A stretch of 35,688 nucleotides of DNA from Phenylobacterium sp. (lineage in GTDB: Bacteria > Pseudomonadota > Alphaproteobacteria > Caulobacterales > Caulobacteraceae). Made by a program: the position numbers and the translations under genes. The stretch is taken from positions 1-35,688 of the forward strand of contig NZ_JANXWD010000039.1 of NCBI RefSeq assembly GCF_025351295.1, written 5' to 3'. The notes beneath the pieces are model-generated. The model saw nothing but the letters and a program-made list of their open reading frames with translations. It ran no database searches and had not been told where the DNA came from. This document shows, one piece after another, positions 15,793 to 23,070 of this stretch (position 1 is its first letter; each line of letters starts with the position of its first letter).

Positions 15793-16683
15793 ATGTCTCA
15801 AGCCCTCTCCTCCCTGCCGCCCGAGATCGAAGCCCGCCGCGCCCGCGCCAAGGCCTGGTTCGAAGCCCTGCAACTGCGAATCTTCGCGGTGCTGGAGCAG
15901 CTGGAAGACGCGGCGCCGGAGGACCTCTACCCCGAACAGCCCGGCCGCTTCGAGCAGCGGCCCTGGGCGCGGGAAACCGGGGTCGGCGGCGGCATCGGCG
16001 GCCATTTCAAGGGCCGGCTGTTCGAGAAGGCCGGCGTCCATACCTCATCGGCCACGGCGCGCTTCTCGCCGGAGATGGCCGCCACCATGCCCGGCGCCGA
16101 CAAGGACCCGTCCTACGTTTCCGCCAGCATCAGCCTGATCGTCCACCCCCGTTCGCCGCGCGTCCCGACGGTGCACATGAACACCCGTTTCCTGTCGACC
16201 GCCGAGAGCTGGTTCGGCGGCGGCGCGGACCTGACGCCGATGCTGGACGAGCAGCGCAGCCAGGAGGCCGACGACACCAGGCTGTTCCATGCCGCAATGC
16301 AGGGCGCCTGCGATCCCTACGACCCCGCGTGGTACGGCAAGTACAAGGCCTGGTGCGAGGAGTACTTCTACCTGCCGCACCGCGGTGAGATGCGCGGCAT
16401 CGGCGGCATCTTCTACGACCGGCACAATTCCGGCGACTTCGAGAAGGACTTCGCCTTCACCCGCGCCGTGGGCGAGGCGTTTCTCGAGGTCTATCCGAAG
16501 ATCGTCCGCCAGCGGATGCGCGAGCCGTGGACTGAGGCCGACCGCGAGGAGCAGCTGGTCCGGCGCGGCCGCTACGTGGAGTTCAACCTGCTCTACGACC
16601 GGGGCACGATGTTCGGCCTGAAGGCCGGCGGCAACATCGAGACCATCCTGAGCTCGATGCCGCCGATGGTGATGTGGAAATGA
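15793..16683 (+). CDS. hemF: Oxygen-dependent coproporphyrinogen III oxidase
   Basis: The enzyme converts coproporphyrinogen III to protoporphyrinogen IX with O2 in heme synthesis. Family signatures are GVGGGIGGHFKGRLFEKAGV, VHMNTRFL, WFGGGADLTP, YLPHRGEMRGIGGIFYD, RRGRYVEFNLLYDRGTMFGL and a C-terminus with SSMPPMVMW. ATG at 15793 gives 296 residues. An in-frame ATG at 15751 would give 310 and overlap trmL by 32 bp; neither start has a clear ribosome site. Adjacency to the heme-protein operon petABC is functionally sensible. Its stop overlaps the next start in ATGA, so the acetyltransferase is probably translationally coupled. Confidence 0.96.
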   Translation: MSQALSSLPPEIEARRARAKAWFEALQLRIFAVLEQLEDAAPEDLYPEQPGRFEQRPWARETGVGGGIGGHFKGRLFEKAGVHTSSATARFSPEMAATMPGADKDPSYVSASISLIVHPRSPRVPTVHMNTRFLSTAESWFGGGADLTPMLDEQRSQEADDTRLFHAAMQGACDPYDPAWYGKYKAWCEEYFYLPHRGEMRGIGGIFYDRHNSGDFEKDFAFTRAVGEAFLEVYPKIVRQRMREPWTEADREEQLVRRGRYVEFNLLYDRGTMFGLKAGGNIETILSSMPPMVMWK

Positions 16684-17279
16684 GCGCGGCGGCGATCCGG
16701 CCCTATCGGCCGGGCGACCTGGACGCGCTCTACCACATCTGCCTGTCGACCGGCGAGCACGGCCAGGACGCCAGCGCCCTCTACGCGGACCGGCGCATCC
16801 TGGGCGAGATCTACGCCGCGCCCTACGCGATGCTGGAGCCGGAGCTGGCTTTCGTCGCCGAGGACGACGCCGGCGTCGCCGCCTACATCCTCGGAACCGC
16901 CGACACCCGGGCCTTCGAGGCCCGCCGCGAGGCCGAATGGTGGCCCGCTCTGCGCGGCCGCTACCCGGACACCGCCGACGTCCCGGGCCGGCGGCGCACC
17001 CCAGACGAATGGTGCGCCTATCTGATCCACCACCCGGCGATCACGCCCCAGGCCGTGGTCGATGTGGCTCCGGCCCATCTGCACGTCGACCTGCTGCCCC
17101 GCTTCCAGCGCCAGGGCCTGGGCCGGCGCATGCTGGACACCTGGCTCGAGGCGGTCGGCGGTCGCGCGCACCTTGGGACGTCGGAGCCCAACAGGCGGGC
17201 GATCCGCTTCTACGAGACCTACGGCTGGCGCTGCCTGGACGCACCCGGCCCGGTCGTCTGGATGACGTTTGGCGTCTGA
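16680..17279 (+). CDS. GNAT family N-acetyltransferase
   Basis: The 199-residue protein has an N-terminal IRPYRPGDLDALYHI typical of GNATs, a long mid-region insertion, and the acetyl-CoA pyrophosphate loop RFQRQGLGRRMLD in a VDLLPRFQRQGLG context. The C-terminal strand/helix SEPNRRAIRFYETYGWR is also characteristic. The start ATG overlaps the hemF stop (ATGA at 16680-16683). The substrate is unknown. The overall layout resembles the NagK/OGA-associated acetyltransferase-like group, but I would not claim a substrate. Confidence 0.88.
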   Translation: MSAAAIRPYRPGDLDALYHICLSTGEHGQDASALYADRRILGEIYAAPYAMLEPELAFVAEDDAGVAAYILGTADTRAFEARREAEWWPALRGRYPDTADVPGRRRTPDEWCAYLIHHPAITPQAVVDVAPAHLHVDLLPRFQRQGLGRRMLDTWLEAVGGRAHLGTSEPNRRAIRFYETYGWRCLDAPGPVVWMTFGV

Positions 17280-17290
17280 TGCCGCCCGGT

Positions 17291-17315
17291 GATATACATT
17301 CCGCTCATGTATATC
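17291..17315. promoter_or_regulatory. Palindromic operator/promoter of the toxin-antitoxin operon
   Basis: GATATACAT (17291-17299) and ATGTATATC (17307-17315) are perfect 9-bp arms with a 7-bp spacer, 14 bp before the antitoxin ATG. The AT-rich arms also contain -10-like TATACA/TATATC hexamers, so repressor binding would block the promoter. This is the expected autoregulatory site for an AbrB-type antitoxin. Confidence 0.75.
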
Positions 17316-17328
17316 CTAAGAGGTCGCC

Positions 17329-17562
17329 ATGAAGGTCGCGAAGTGGGGCAACAGCCTGGCGATCCGCCTGCCGAAGCCCGTTGTCGAAGTGATGGGTCTG
17401 AAGGAGGGCGATGATGTTCAGGTCGCTGTCTCCGGAACTGCAAGCCTTGAGGTCGAGAAGACTCCCGACAGGCTGGAAATGCTGGAACGGCTCCGGAAGT
17501 ACCGGGGCCTGATGCCTGCCGACTTCAAGTTCGACAGAATCGAAGCCAACTCGCGTGACTAG
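17329..17562 (+). CDS. AbrB/MazE-like antitoxin
   Basis: The 77-residue protein begins MKVAKWGNSLAIRLPKPVVE, the swapped-hairpin AbrB/MazE DNA-binding fold, followed by GLKEGDDVQV. The C-terminal half (DRLEMLERLRKYRGLMPADF) is the probable toxin-binding helix and tail. AAGAGG precedes the ATG. It overlaps the PIN toxin by 8 bp, as expected for coupled translation with the antitoxin made first. It likely represses its own operon through the palindrome just upstream. Confidence 0.92.
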   Translation: MKVAKWGNSLAIRLPKPVVEVMGLKEGDDVQVAVSGTASLEVEKTPDRLEMLERLRKYRGLMPADFKFDRIEANSRD

Positions 17563-17956
17563 CGCGTTTCTCGATACGAATGTCCTGCTCTATCTGCTGT
17601 CCGGCGACGCGGCAAAGGCCGACACCGCCGAGGCGCTGCTGGCTAAGGGCGGGACAATCAGCGTCCAGGTGCTGAACGAGTTCGCCCACGTCGCGCGGCG
17701 GAAATTCCGGGCGCCTTGGACGACGGTTGTCGACAGCCTGGCGGCGCTGAAGGCCAACCTCGAGGTGCAACCCGTCACGGTCGAGACCCACAACCTCGGT
17801 CTGCAGATAGCGGAACGATATGTCCTCAGCGTGTTCGACGGCCAACTTCTCGCCGCCGCCACGCTGGCCAGTTGCGACCAGTTCTATTCCGAGGACATGC
17901 AGCACGGACAGGTCATCGATGGCTTGACCATCACGAACCCGTTCGCGGTCCATTAG
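17555..17956 (+). CDS. vapC: PIN-domain ribonuclease toxin (VapC family)
   Basis: The 133-residue protein starts at GTG 17555 within the antitoxin end. The PIN-domain acidic residues are all present: Asp7 (FLDTNVLLYLL), Glu42 (VLNEFAHVA), Asp95 (SVFDGQLLAAA) and Asp114 (YSEDMQHG). VapC toxins cleave specific RNAs, often tRNA anticodon loops, in a Mg-dependent way; the target here is unknown. Length is normal, with no sign of inactivation. Its 3' end overlaps the convergent membrane-protein gene by 26 bp. Confidence 0.92.
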   Translation: MTSAFLDTNVLLYLLSGDAAKADTAEALLAKGGTISVQVLNEFAHVARRKFRAPWTTVVDSLAALKANLEVQPVTVETHNLGLQIAERYVLSVFDGQLLAAATLASCDQFYSEDMQHGQVIDGLTITNPFAVH

Positions 17957-18365
17957 CCCGAGCCAACAGCGCCCCCACGCACAGCAGGCAGCCCAGCGCG
18001 GAGGCCGCGCCCATGCCATAGCGCTCCGCCCCGGTCGTGGCGGCGAGGTTGCCGGCAGTGTTGAGGGCCAACTGCAGGGCCAGGAACCCCGTAAACAGGC
18101 GGAACGGCAGGGGCGGCAGCCGCCGTCCCCAGTCGCCGGCCCGGACCTCCAGCGCCGCAGCGGCCAGCAGCAGGTAGGCGGCAGCGCCGGCGCTGGCGTA
18201 GCGCAGGGTCGGCGGCAGCACCGGGCTCGACCCGCCCCAGGCGATGTCGCCATAGGGCGCGCCCAGGGCCAGGGCGACCTGGAACGCCGCGAAGGCCACG
18301 CAGAATCCCGCCGCGCCGCGCGCGCAGGCCCGGCCGAACGACAGACGACCGGCGGTGTCCGGCAT
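17931..18365 (-). CDS. Small four-helix membrane protein, unknown function
   Basis: ATG at 18365 gives 144 residues with about four hydrophobic stretches: FCVAFAAFQVALALGAPYG, YASAGAAAYLLLAAAALEV, LFTGFLALQLALNTAGNLAA and ASALGCLLCVGALLA. It begins 8 bp after the amidotransferase stop, so the two are probably cotranscribed. Its 3' end runs 26 bp into the convergent vapC. No family recognised; a DUF of small multi-span proteins is plausible. Confidence 0.68.
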   Translation of the reverse strand: MPDTAGRLSFGRACARGAAGFCVAFAAFQVALALGAPYGDIAWGGSSPVLPPTLRYASAGAAAYLLLAAAALEVRAGDWGRRLPPLPFRLFTGFLALQLALNTAGNLAATTGAERYGMGAASALGCLLCVGALLARANGPRTGS

Positions 18366-18373
18366 GGCGGCTC

Positions 18374-19072
18374 CTAGCTGGCGAGGAAGTCGCGGATCCA
18401 GCGCCCGACCCGAGCCCGGTCGTCGGGGCCGGCGAAGCTGGCCAGCGCGCGGTCGGCCTCGGCGTCGGCATAGACCTTGCCGCGGCGCGCCTCGATCAGG
18501 GCGGCGGCATAGGCCGGGTCGAACTCCGGGTGCGGCTGCATGGAGATCGCCGGCTGGTCCCGCCACGCCAGGGCGGCCATGGGGGTGAAGTCGCTGGCAG
18601 CGATCACCTCGGCGCCCGGCGGCAACCCGACCACCTGGTCCTGGTGGGAGGCCGGCAGGCGGAACCCCGCGCCGTCGTCCATCCAGGGTTCGCGGGCGAC
18701 CACCCGATAGTCGTGCTCGCCGATCCCCCAGCCCTTGGGCGACTTGATCACCTGGCCGCCGAACGCCTGGGCCATGGCCTGGTGCCCGAAGCACACGCCC
18801 ACCAGCTTGGCCCGGCCCTTCGCCGCCCGCAGGAAGTCCAGCAGCTGGGCGATCCAGGGGTCGGCGTCATAGACCCCCGCCGCCGAGCCGGTGACGATAT
18901 AGGCGTCGCAGTCCTGCGGCGCGGCCGGATACTCGCCCTGGTCGGCGCCATAGGTCCGCCAGTCGTAGGCGTCGCGGCCCAGCAGCCCCATGAACATGTC
19001 GGGATAGGTCCCGAACTGCGGGATCGCCGGGCGCGGCGGCCGGCCAGTCTTGAGGATGCCAAGCTTGAGCAT
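18374..19072 (-). CDS. Class I glutamine amidotransferase (GMP-synthase-like)
   Basis: The 232-residue stand-alone class I glutaminase domain has nucleophile Cys94 in VGVCFGHQAMAQAFGG and His181/Glu183 in QPHPEF, the complete Cys-His-Glu triad. YIVTGSAAGVYD forms the oxyanion strand, as in GuaA-like amidotransferases. No synthase domain is attached, and the family includes enzymes acting on gamma-glutamyl or related amides. ATG at 19072 has AAAGAG upstream. It is followed by a membrane protein 8 bp later. Confidence 0.93.
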   Translation of the reverse strand: MLKLGILKTGRPPRPAIPQFGTYPDMFMGLLGRDAYDWRTYGADQGEYPAAPQDCDAYIVTGSAAGVYDADPWIAQLLDFLRAAKGRAKLVGVCFGHQAMAQAFGGQVIKSPKGWGIGEHDYRVVAREPWMDDGAGFRLPASHQDQVVGLPPGAEVIAASDFTPMAALAWRDQPAISMQPHPEFDPAYAAALIEARRGKVYADAEADRALASFAGPDDRARVGRWIRDFLAS

Positions 19073-19091
19073 GCAACTCTTTCTACCCGCT

Positions 19092-19208
19092 CATCCCGGC
19101 GAAGGCCTGGCCCCAGATGGAATGGCTCCGAGATGCGCTCTATTCGCTCGGCGCCAATCCCGCCAGCCGATGCGCTACGAGATCTGGGTCCCGGCCTTCG
19201 CCGGGATG
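19092..19208. repeat. Long imperfect inverted repeat (REP/MITE-like) between cca and the amidotransferase
   Basis: The left arm 19092-19118 begins CATCCCGGCGAAGGCC and ends CCCCAGAT. The right arm 19182-19208 begins ATCTGGGTCCCGGCC and ends GCCGGGATG. The 27-bp arms pair with about two mismatches around a 63-bp core that encodes nothing visible. The element fills most of the 145-bp gap between two same-strand genes. The TCATCCCGG core looks like a dispersed Caulobacterales palindrome, from memory. Confidence 0.75.
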
Positions 19209-19217
19209 GGCGGATTG

Positions 19218-20483
19218 CTAATACGCCAGCCCCTGCACCACGGCCTTGAGCTTCTCGATCGCGCTCATCTTGTCGTCGAGGAAGTCGTGGTCGATCCACC
19301 AGTCCTCGACCTCGCGCAGGATCTGCCCGACCATCGGGCCCTTGGGCGCCCCGGCGTTCATGACGTCGGCGCCGGTGATCGGGAAGGTGGGTCGCGCCCA
19401 GCCCTCGGCCAGCGCGATCAGGCCGCGCCACTGCATGGTGGTGGCGCTGCGCGGCGAGGCGGCCCAGGCCAGCTTGGCGCGGTCGCGGAAGGTGGGCAGG
19501 CTGGAACGATACAGCGCGCGGCGGATCTCGCGCGGGCTCATCCAGCTCTTCAGCATCGGCGTGGGCGCCAGGGCGGCGACAATCCGGTCGCGGTCCGGGT
19601 TGGAGAGGCGCAGGCGCTCGGCCAGGCGGCCCGCGGCGACCTGGTCGTCGGGCAGCAGCGCCGCCAGCCGCAGGACCGCGTCGGTCTCGAACAGCTGGTC
19701 GCTCTCGACCTCCACCAGCGCCTCGAAGCGGGCCACGTTGGCCGGCGCCTTGAGGATCACCGCCAGCACTCCCGTGTCGGCCATCAGCCGCACGGCCGGG
19801 CGCGGATCGTCGGCGGCCAGCAGCTTCAGCAGTTCCTTGGAGATCCGCTCGGCCGCCAGGGTGTCGATCTGGTCCTTCAGCGCCGCGCAGGCCGCCACGG
19901 CGGAGCCGTTGGCCTCACCCTTCCCGAAATGGGCGTAGAAGCGGAAGAACCGCAGGATGCGCAGATAGTCCTCGCGCAGCCGATGCTCCGGCTGGCCCAC
20001 GAACACGATCCGCCCGGCCTTGGCATCGGCGACCCCTTGGCCGGTCGGGTCGAAGATCGTGCCATCGCGACGGGCGTAGAGCGCATTCAGCGTGAAGTCG
20101 CGCCGCTCGGCGTCCTCGGCCCAGTCGTCGGTGAAGGCCACGACCGCACGGCGGCCGTCGGTGGCGACGTCGCGGCGCAGGGTGGTGATCTCATGCGGCT
20201 TGCGGTCGGAAACGGCGGTGACGGTGCCGTGTTCGATGCCGGTGGGCACGGCCTTCAGCCGGGCGGCCTCCAGCGCGCGGATCACCCGCTCCGGGGTCAA
20301 GGTGGTCGCGATGTCGATGTCGCCGACCGCACGGCGGACCAGGGCGTTGCGCACGGCGCCGCCCACGAACCGCGCGCAGTCCGCCCCGCCCTCGGCCTCC
20401 AGGGCATCCAGCACCGCCGCCGTCTCGGGCGCGGTGATCCAGGAGGGCTGGCCCAGAGTCTCGGGGTGCGCGCTGTCGGTCAT
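19218..20483 (-). CDS. cca: CCA tRNA nucleotidyltransferase / poly(A) polymerase family protein
   Basis: ATG at 20483 gives 421 residues. The class II nucleotidyltransferase head is clear: RFVGGAVRNAL, the metal-binding GDIDIATTLTP, and RRDFTLNALYARRDG. These are followed by EDYLRILRFFRFYAHFG, the neck region. Such enzymes add or repair the 3' CCA of tRNAs; poly(A) polymerases are homologous but usually carry basic tails not seen here. The start overlaps the stop of the upstream gene by 4 bp, placing it last in a DUF1285-NUDIX-membrane protein-CCA cluster. Confidence 0.93.
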   Translation of the reverse strand: MTDSAHPETLGQPSWITAPETAAVLDALEAEGGADCARFVGGAVRNALVRRAVGDIDIATTLTPERVIRALEAARLKAVPTGIEHGTVTAVSDRKPHEITTLRRDVATDGRRAVVAFTDDWAEDAERRDFTLNALYARRDGTIFDPTGQGVADAKAGRIVFVGQPEHRLREDYLRILRFFRFYAHFGKGEANGSAVAACAALKDQIDTLAAERISKELLKLLAADDPRPAVRLMADTGVLAVILKAPANVARFEALVEVESDQLFETDAVLRLAALLPDDQVAAGRLAERLRLSNPDRDRIVAALAPTPMLKSWMSPREIRRALYRSSLPTFRDRAKLAWAASPRSATTMQWRGLIALAEGWARPTFPITGADVMNAGAPKGPMVGQILREVEDWWIDHDFLDDKMSAIEKLKAVVQGLAY

Positions 20484-20743
20484 AGCCTCTCGGAGCGGCT
20501 GTCGGTGACGTGGCCATCCGGCGCGGCCTGGCCGGGGATATAGCGATCCCCGCGATTGTCCGTATGGAAGACCGCGGTCGCCATCAAGGACAGCCCGACC
20601 AGCACCCCGGCCGCCGCCACCAGCCAGGGCCAGGGAGTCGAGCCCATCGGCCGCCCCGTCCGCCGGGCCCAGGCGGCCCATAACAGCCAGGCAAGGAAGG
20701 GAACCGCCACCAGGGCGCCCCGGATGAGGATCGCCCTAAGCAA
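20480..20743 (-). CDS. Small membrane protein (DUF6111-like)
   Basis: The 87-residue protein has two hydrophobic segments: ILIRGALVAVPFLAWLLWAAW near the N-terminus, then WPWLVAAAGVLVGLSLMATAVF. A polar tail with HTDNRGDRYIPG follows. The RGALVAVPF.W..W beginning and the tail match my recollection of DUF6111 proteins of alphaproteobacteria, found next to NUDIX and CCA genes. It overlaps the NUDIX gene by 8 bp and cca by 4 bp, so translation is coupled. Function unknown. Confidence 0.78.
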   Translation of the reverse strand: MLRAILIRGALVAVPFLAWLLWAAWARRTGRPMGSTPWPWLVAAAGVLVGLSLMATAVFHTDNRGDRYIPGQAAPDGHVTDSRSERL

Positions 20744-21386
20744 GCGCCGCGCCGTACAGCCGCTCGTGCAGGGCGCGCAGGATGCCGGCCGTGGCGCCCC
20801 AGATGTAACGCTCGTCGTGGGTGGTGGCGTAGAAGCGCCGCTTCTCGCCGGTCGGCAGTTCCCGCTCGTGTTCCTCGTAGTTGGCCAGGTCCATCAGCCA
20901 GCTGAACGGCGTCTCGAAGATGTCGGCCACCTCGCCCGGATTGGCGGTCAGGGTGAACCCCGGCCGCACGAAGGCCACCACCGGGGTGATCAGATAGCCA
21001 GTGCCGGTCTGGTAGGGCGTCGAGAGGCCCACGGGGCTCACGAAGCGCGGCTCAAGGCCGACCTCCTCGTGGGCCTCGCGTATCGCCGTCTCGACCGGGG
21101 TCTCGCCCGGGTCCTGGCGACCGCCCGGCAGCGCCGTCTGGCCAGTGTGGTTGCGCAGGGTGTCCGAGCGGCGGGTCAGGATGACGGTGAGGTCGTGGTC
21201 GCGCTGCACCAGCCCGATCAGCACCGCGGCCGGGGTCAGCGTCTCCACCGGCATGCCCAACCAGCCGCCGGGCGTCAGGTCATAGTCGGACTTCCGCTGC
21301 CCGCCTTCGCAGGCATGGTCGCCCAGCGGGTCCAGGTGCTCGGCGATCCAGTCGCGCAGCGGATGCGGCGGCGAGACGTCGTTCAC
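20736..21386 (-). CDS. NUDIX hydrolase, coenzyme A pyrophosphatase type
   Basis: The 216-residue protein has the Nudix box GGRQDPGETPVETAIREAHE followed by EVGL. The preceding RRSDTLRNHTGQTALPGG matches the CoA-pyrophosphatase subgroup (LRxHxGQxxFPGG), in which CoA or acyl-CoA is cleaved to 3',5'-ADP and a phosphopantetheine. Conserved acidic Glu residues of the box are intact. It overlaps DUF1285 upstream by 4 bp. ATG at 21386 is the only sensible start. Confidence 0.92.
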   Translation of the reverse strand: MNDVSPPHPLRDWIAEHLDPLGDHACEGGQRKSDYDLTPGGWLGMPVETLTPAAVLIGLVQRDHDLTVILTRRSDTLRNHTGQTALPGGRQDPGETPVETAIREAHEEVGLEPRFVSPVGLSTPYQTGTGYLITPVVAFVRPGFTLTANPGEVADIFETPFSWLMDLANYEEHERELPTGEKRRFYATTHDERYIWGATAGILRALHERLYGAALA

Positions 21387-21955
21387 AGGCCGCTCGCCCC
21401 CGCCGGGCCCAGCGCGAACCAGGCTCCGTTGGAGGCGACTCCGAGGCCGGCGCCGTCCGGCGTCGCGCGTTCGTCGGCCATCTCCACCAGCTCGTAGAAC
21501 ACCGGCCGCGAGATCAGCGCCTCCAGGCCGCGGCGGACGTGGACGTAGGGACGCGGCGCGCCGTCCGCCCCCATGTCGACGCGGATGGGGTTGTCCGGCC
21601 CCGCCTCGACCGTGTCGCCGACATTGGTGAGGAATTTCAGCGCCTCGCCCTCACGGTCCACGCGCACGGCGACGAACGGCGCGTCCTCGACCGTGATCCG
21701 CAGCTTCTCGACCGGGGTGACCAGGTGGAAGCCGTCAGGGTCCTTGCGCAGGATGGTGGAGAACAGCCGCACCAGGGCCTCGCGCCCGATCGGCGAACCC
21801 TCGTGGACCCAGCCGCCGTCCTTCCTGATAACGATGTCGATCTCGCCGCAGTGGGCCGGGTTCCACAGGTGCACCGGCGGCAGGCCACGGCCCGGCGCCT
21901 GTTTCGCCGCGGCGATCACGCCGTCCAGGCCGGGCTGCTGCAGGATCTCCGCCAT
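21383..21955 (-). CDS. DUF1285 family protein
   Basis: The 190-residue protein carries the DUF1285 signature: PVHLWNPAHCGEIDIVIRKD, GWVHEGSPIGREALVRLFST, then ILRKDPDGFHLVTPVEKLRI and FVAVRVDREG. It is cytoplasmic with no signal peptide. Function is unknown in the family; conservation next to a NUDIX/CCA cluster suggests nucleotide- or tRNA-related housekeeping, which is inference from context. It heads a four-gene overlapping operon with ATG at 21955. Confidence 0.9.
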   Translation of the reverse strand: MAEILQQPGLDGVIAAAKQAPGRGLPPVHLWNPAHCGEIDIVIRKDGGWVHEGSPIGREALVRLFSTILRKDPDGFHLVTPVEKLRITVEDAPFVAVRVDREGEALKFLTNVGDTVEAGPDNPIRVDMGADGAPRPYVHVRRGLEALISRPVFYELVEMADERATPDGAGLGVASNGAWFALGPAGASGL

Positions 21956-21986
21956 CCGGCAAAGGTAGGCGTCGCCGGGAGTCGGC

Positions 21987-22487
21987 TCAAGCCGCCCTGA
22001 CCGCCCCAGTCAGCGGCACGTCCGCGAACGTCCGCGCCAGGACCCGCTTGGGGTCCACCGGGCCGGGCATGCTGACGTCGGGCGCGATCGCGAAGCCCAC
22101 GCGGGCAAAGAACGCGACGTCGCCCACCAGGGCCACCGCGGCCTCGCCGGCAGCCTGGGCGGCGGCGCAGGCGTGCTCGACCAGCTGGGCGCCGAGGCCG
22201 TGCTTGCGCTCGGTCTCCTCGACCGCCAGGGGGCCCAGGAAGACGATCGGCTGGTCGCCGACGCTCACCCGCCACATGCGCACCACGCCCACCACCTGCC
22301 CGGCCTCCAGCGCGCAGAACGACAGTTCCGGCGCGAAGTCGGCGAACTCGCGCACCCGCTCCGACACCTTGGAGAAGCGGCCAGGGCCGAAGGCGCGGGT
22401 CAGCAGCGCCTCGATCTGGGTCGCATGGGCGGGGGTTTCATGGGCGAGGATCAGCGCCGGCGCGGGCCGGCAGGGCTGCAGGGACAT
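21987..22487 (-). CDS. GNAT family N-acetyltransferase (YhbS-like)
   Basis: The 166-residue GNAT resembles the YhbS group: HATQIEALLTRAFGPGRF at the start, FLGPLAVEETERKHGLGAQL as the acetyl-CoA-binding motif, then VALVGDVAFFARVGF. It starts at ATG 22487, about 168 bp below the LuxR-type regulator and 31 bp above DUF1285, so it could be first in that operon. Substrate unknown. Confidence 0.88.
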   Translation of the reverse strand: MSLQPCRPAPALILAHETPAHATQIEALLTRAFGPGRFSKVSERVREFADFAPELSFCALEAGQVVGVVRMWRVSVGDQPIVFLGPLAVEETERKHGLGAQLVEHACAAAQAAGEAAVALVGDVAFFARVGFAIAPDVSMPGPVDPKRVLARTFADVPLTGAVRAA

Positions 22488-22594
22488 GGGCGGATCTCGG
22501 ATGCGATGACGACGGTGCGGGCCGGGGCGGAAATGCCTCCGGCGGCCGGGGGTTCAGTTGGCGCTAGGCCAGCGGACGTCGTCGCATCGGAAGG

Positions 22595-22620
22595 GCCCTC
22601 CGGGCCATGGTCGGGAGGGC
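22595..22620. terminator. Possible hairpin terminator after the LuxR-type gene
   Basis: GCCCTCC (22595-22601) and GGAGGGC (22614-22620) form a 7-bp stem with a 12-nt loop in the gap between the LuxR-type gene and the GNAT gene downstream. No T tract is present. The remaining gap (22488-22655) shows nothing else clear. Confidence 0.35.
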
Positions 22621-22655
22621 GCAGATAGGGGCATAGAGGGCCGAGGTCAACGCCT

Positions 22656-23039
22656 TCAGCTGCGCCCGGCCAGCGTCATCAGGTCCGGCTGACGGTTGAC
22701 CCCGGTCTTGGCGTAGACCGACTTCAGGTGGGTCTTGGCGGTCCCCAGGCCAACGCCGAACAGCTCCGCGTAACCCGGCAGGGACCCGCCGTCCGCCAGG
22801 TAGATGGCCAGCCGCGCCTCGGTCCGGGTCAGCCGAAAGGTGAGGGTCAACCGTTGCAGCCGCTGGGCTTCGCGGGCATCGAGCGCCACCTTGAGCACCT
22901 CGATCCGGCGACGGATGTCGGGGCTGGCGGAGCGCAAGGCCTCCCGGAGCCGCGGGACGATGGTCGGATAGAGCTCAGAATAGGCCGGCGGAACGCCTAT
23001 TGGGATATCGTCGGTCTTGGCGCTATCGTTGTCGTCCAT
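22656..23039 (-). CDS. LuxR-type helix-turn-helix regulator (short)
   Basis: ATG at 23039 gives 127 residues. The C-terminal part, from FRLTRTEARLAIYLADGGSL through GVGLGTAKTHLKSVYAKTG, is a GerE/LuxR helix-turn-helix in which the recognition helix is TAKTHLKSVYAKTG. The N-terminal half is helical and unlike a receiver or autoinducer domain. It diverges from the esterase gene across only 31 bp, so it is a candidate regulator of that gene and of itself. Confidence 0.85.
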   Translation of the reverse strand: MDDNDSAKTDDIPIGVPPAYSELYPTIVPRLREALRSASPDIRRRIEVLKVALDAREAQRLQRLTLTFRLTRTEARLAIYLADGGSLPGYAELFGVGLGTAKTHLKSVYAKTGVNRQPDLMTLAGRS

Positions 23040-23070
23040 CGGGGCTCTCTCTCGACGGGGCGGCGGCATC

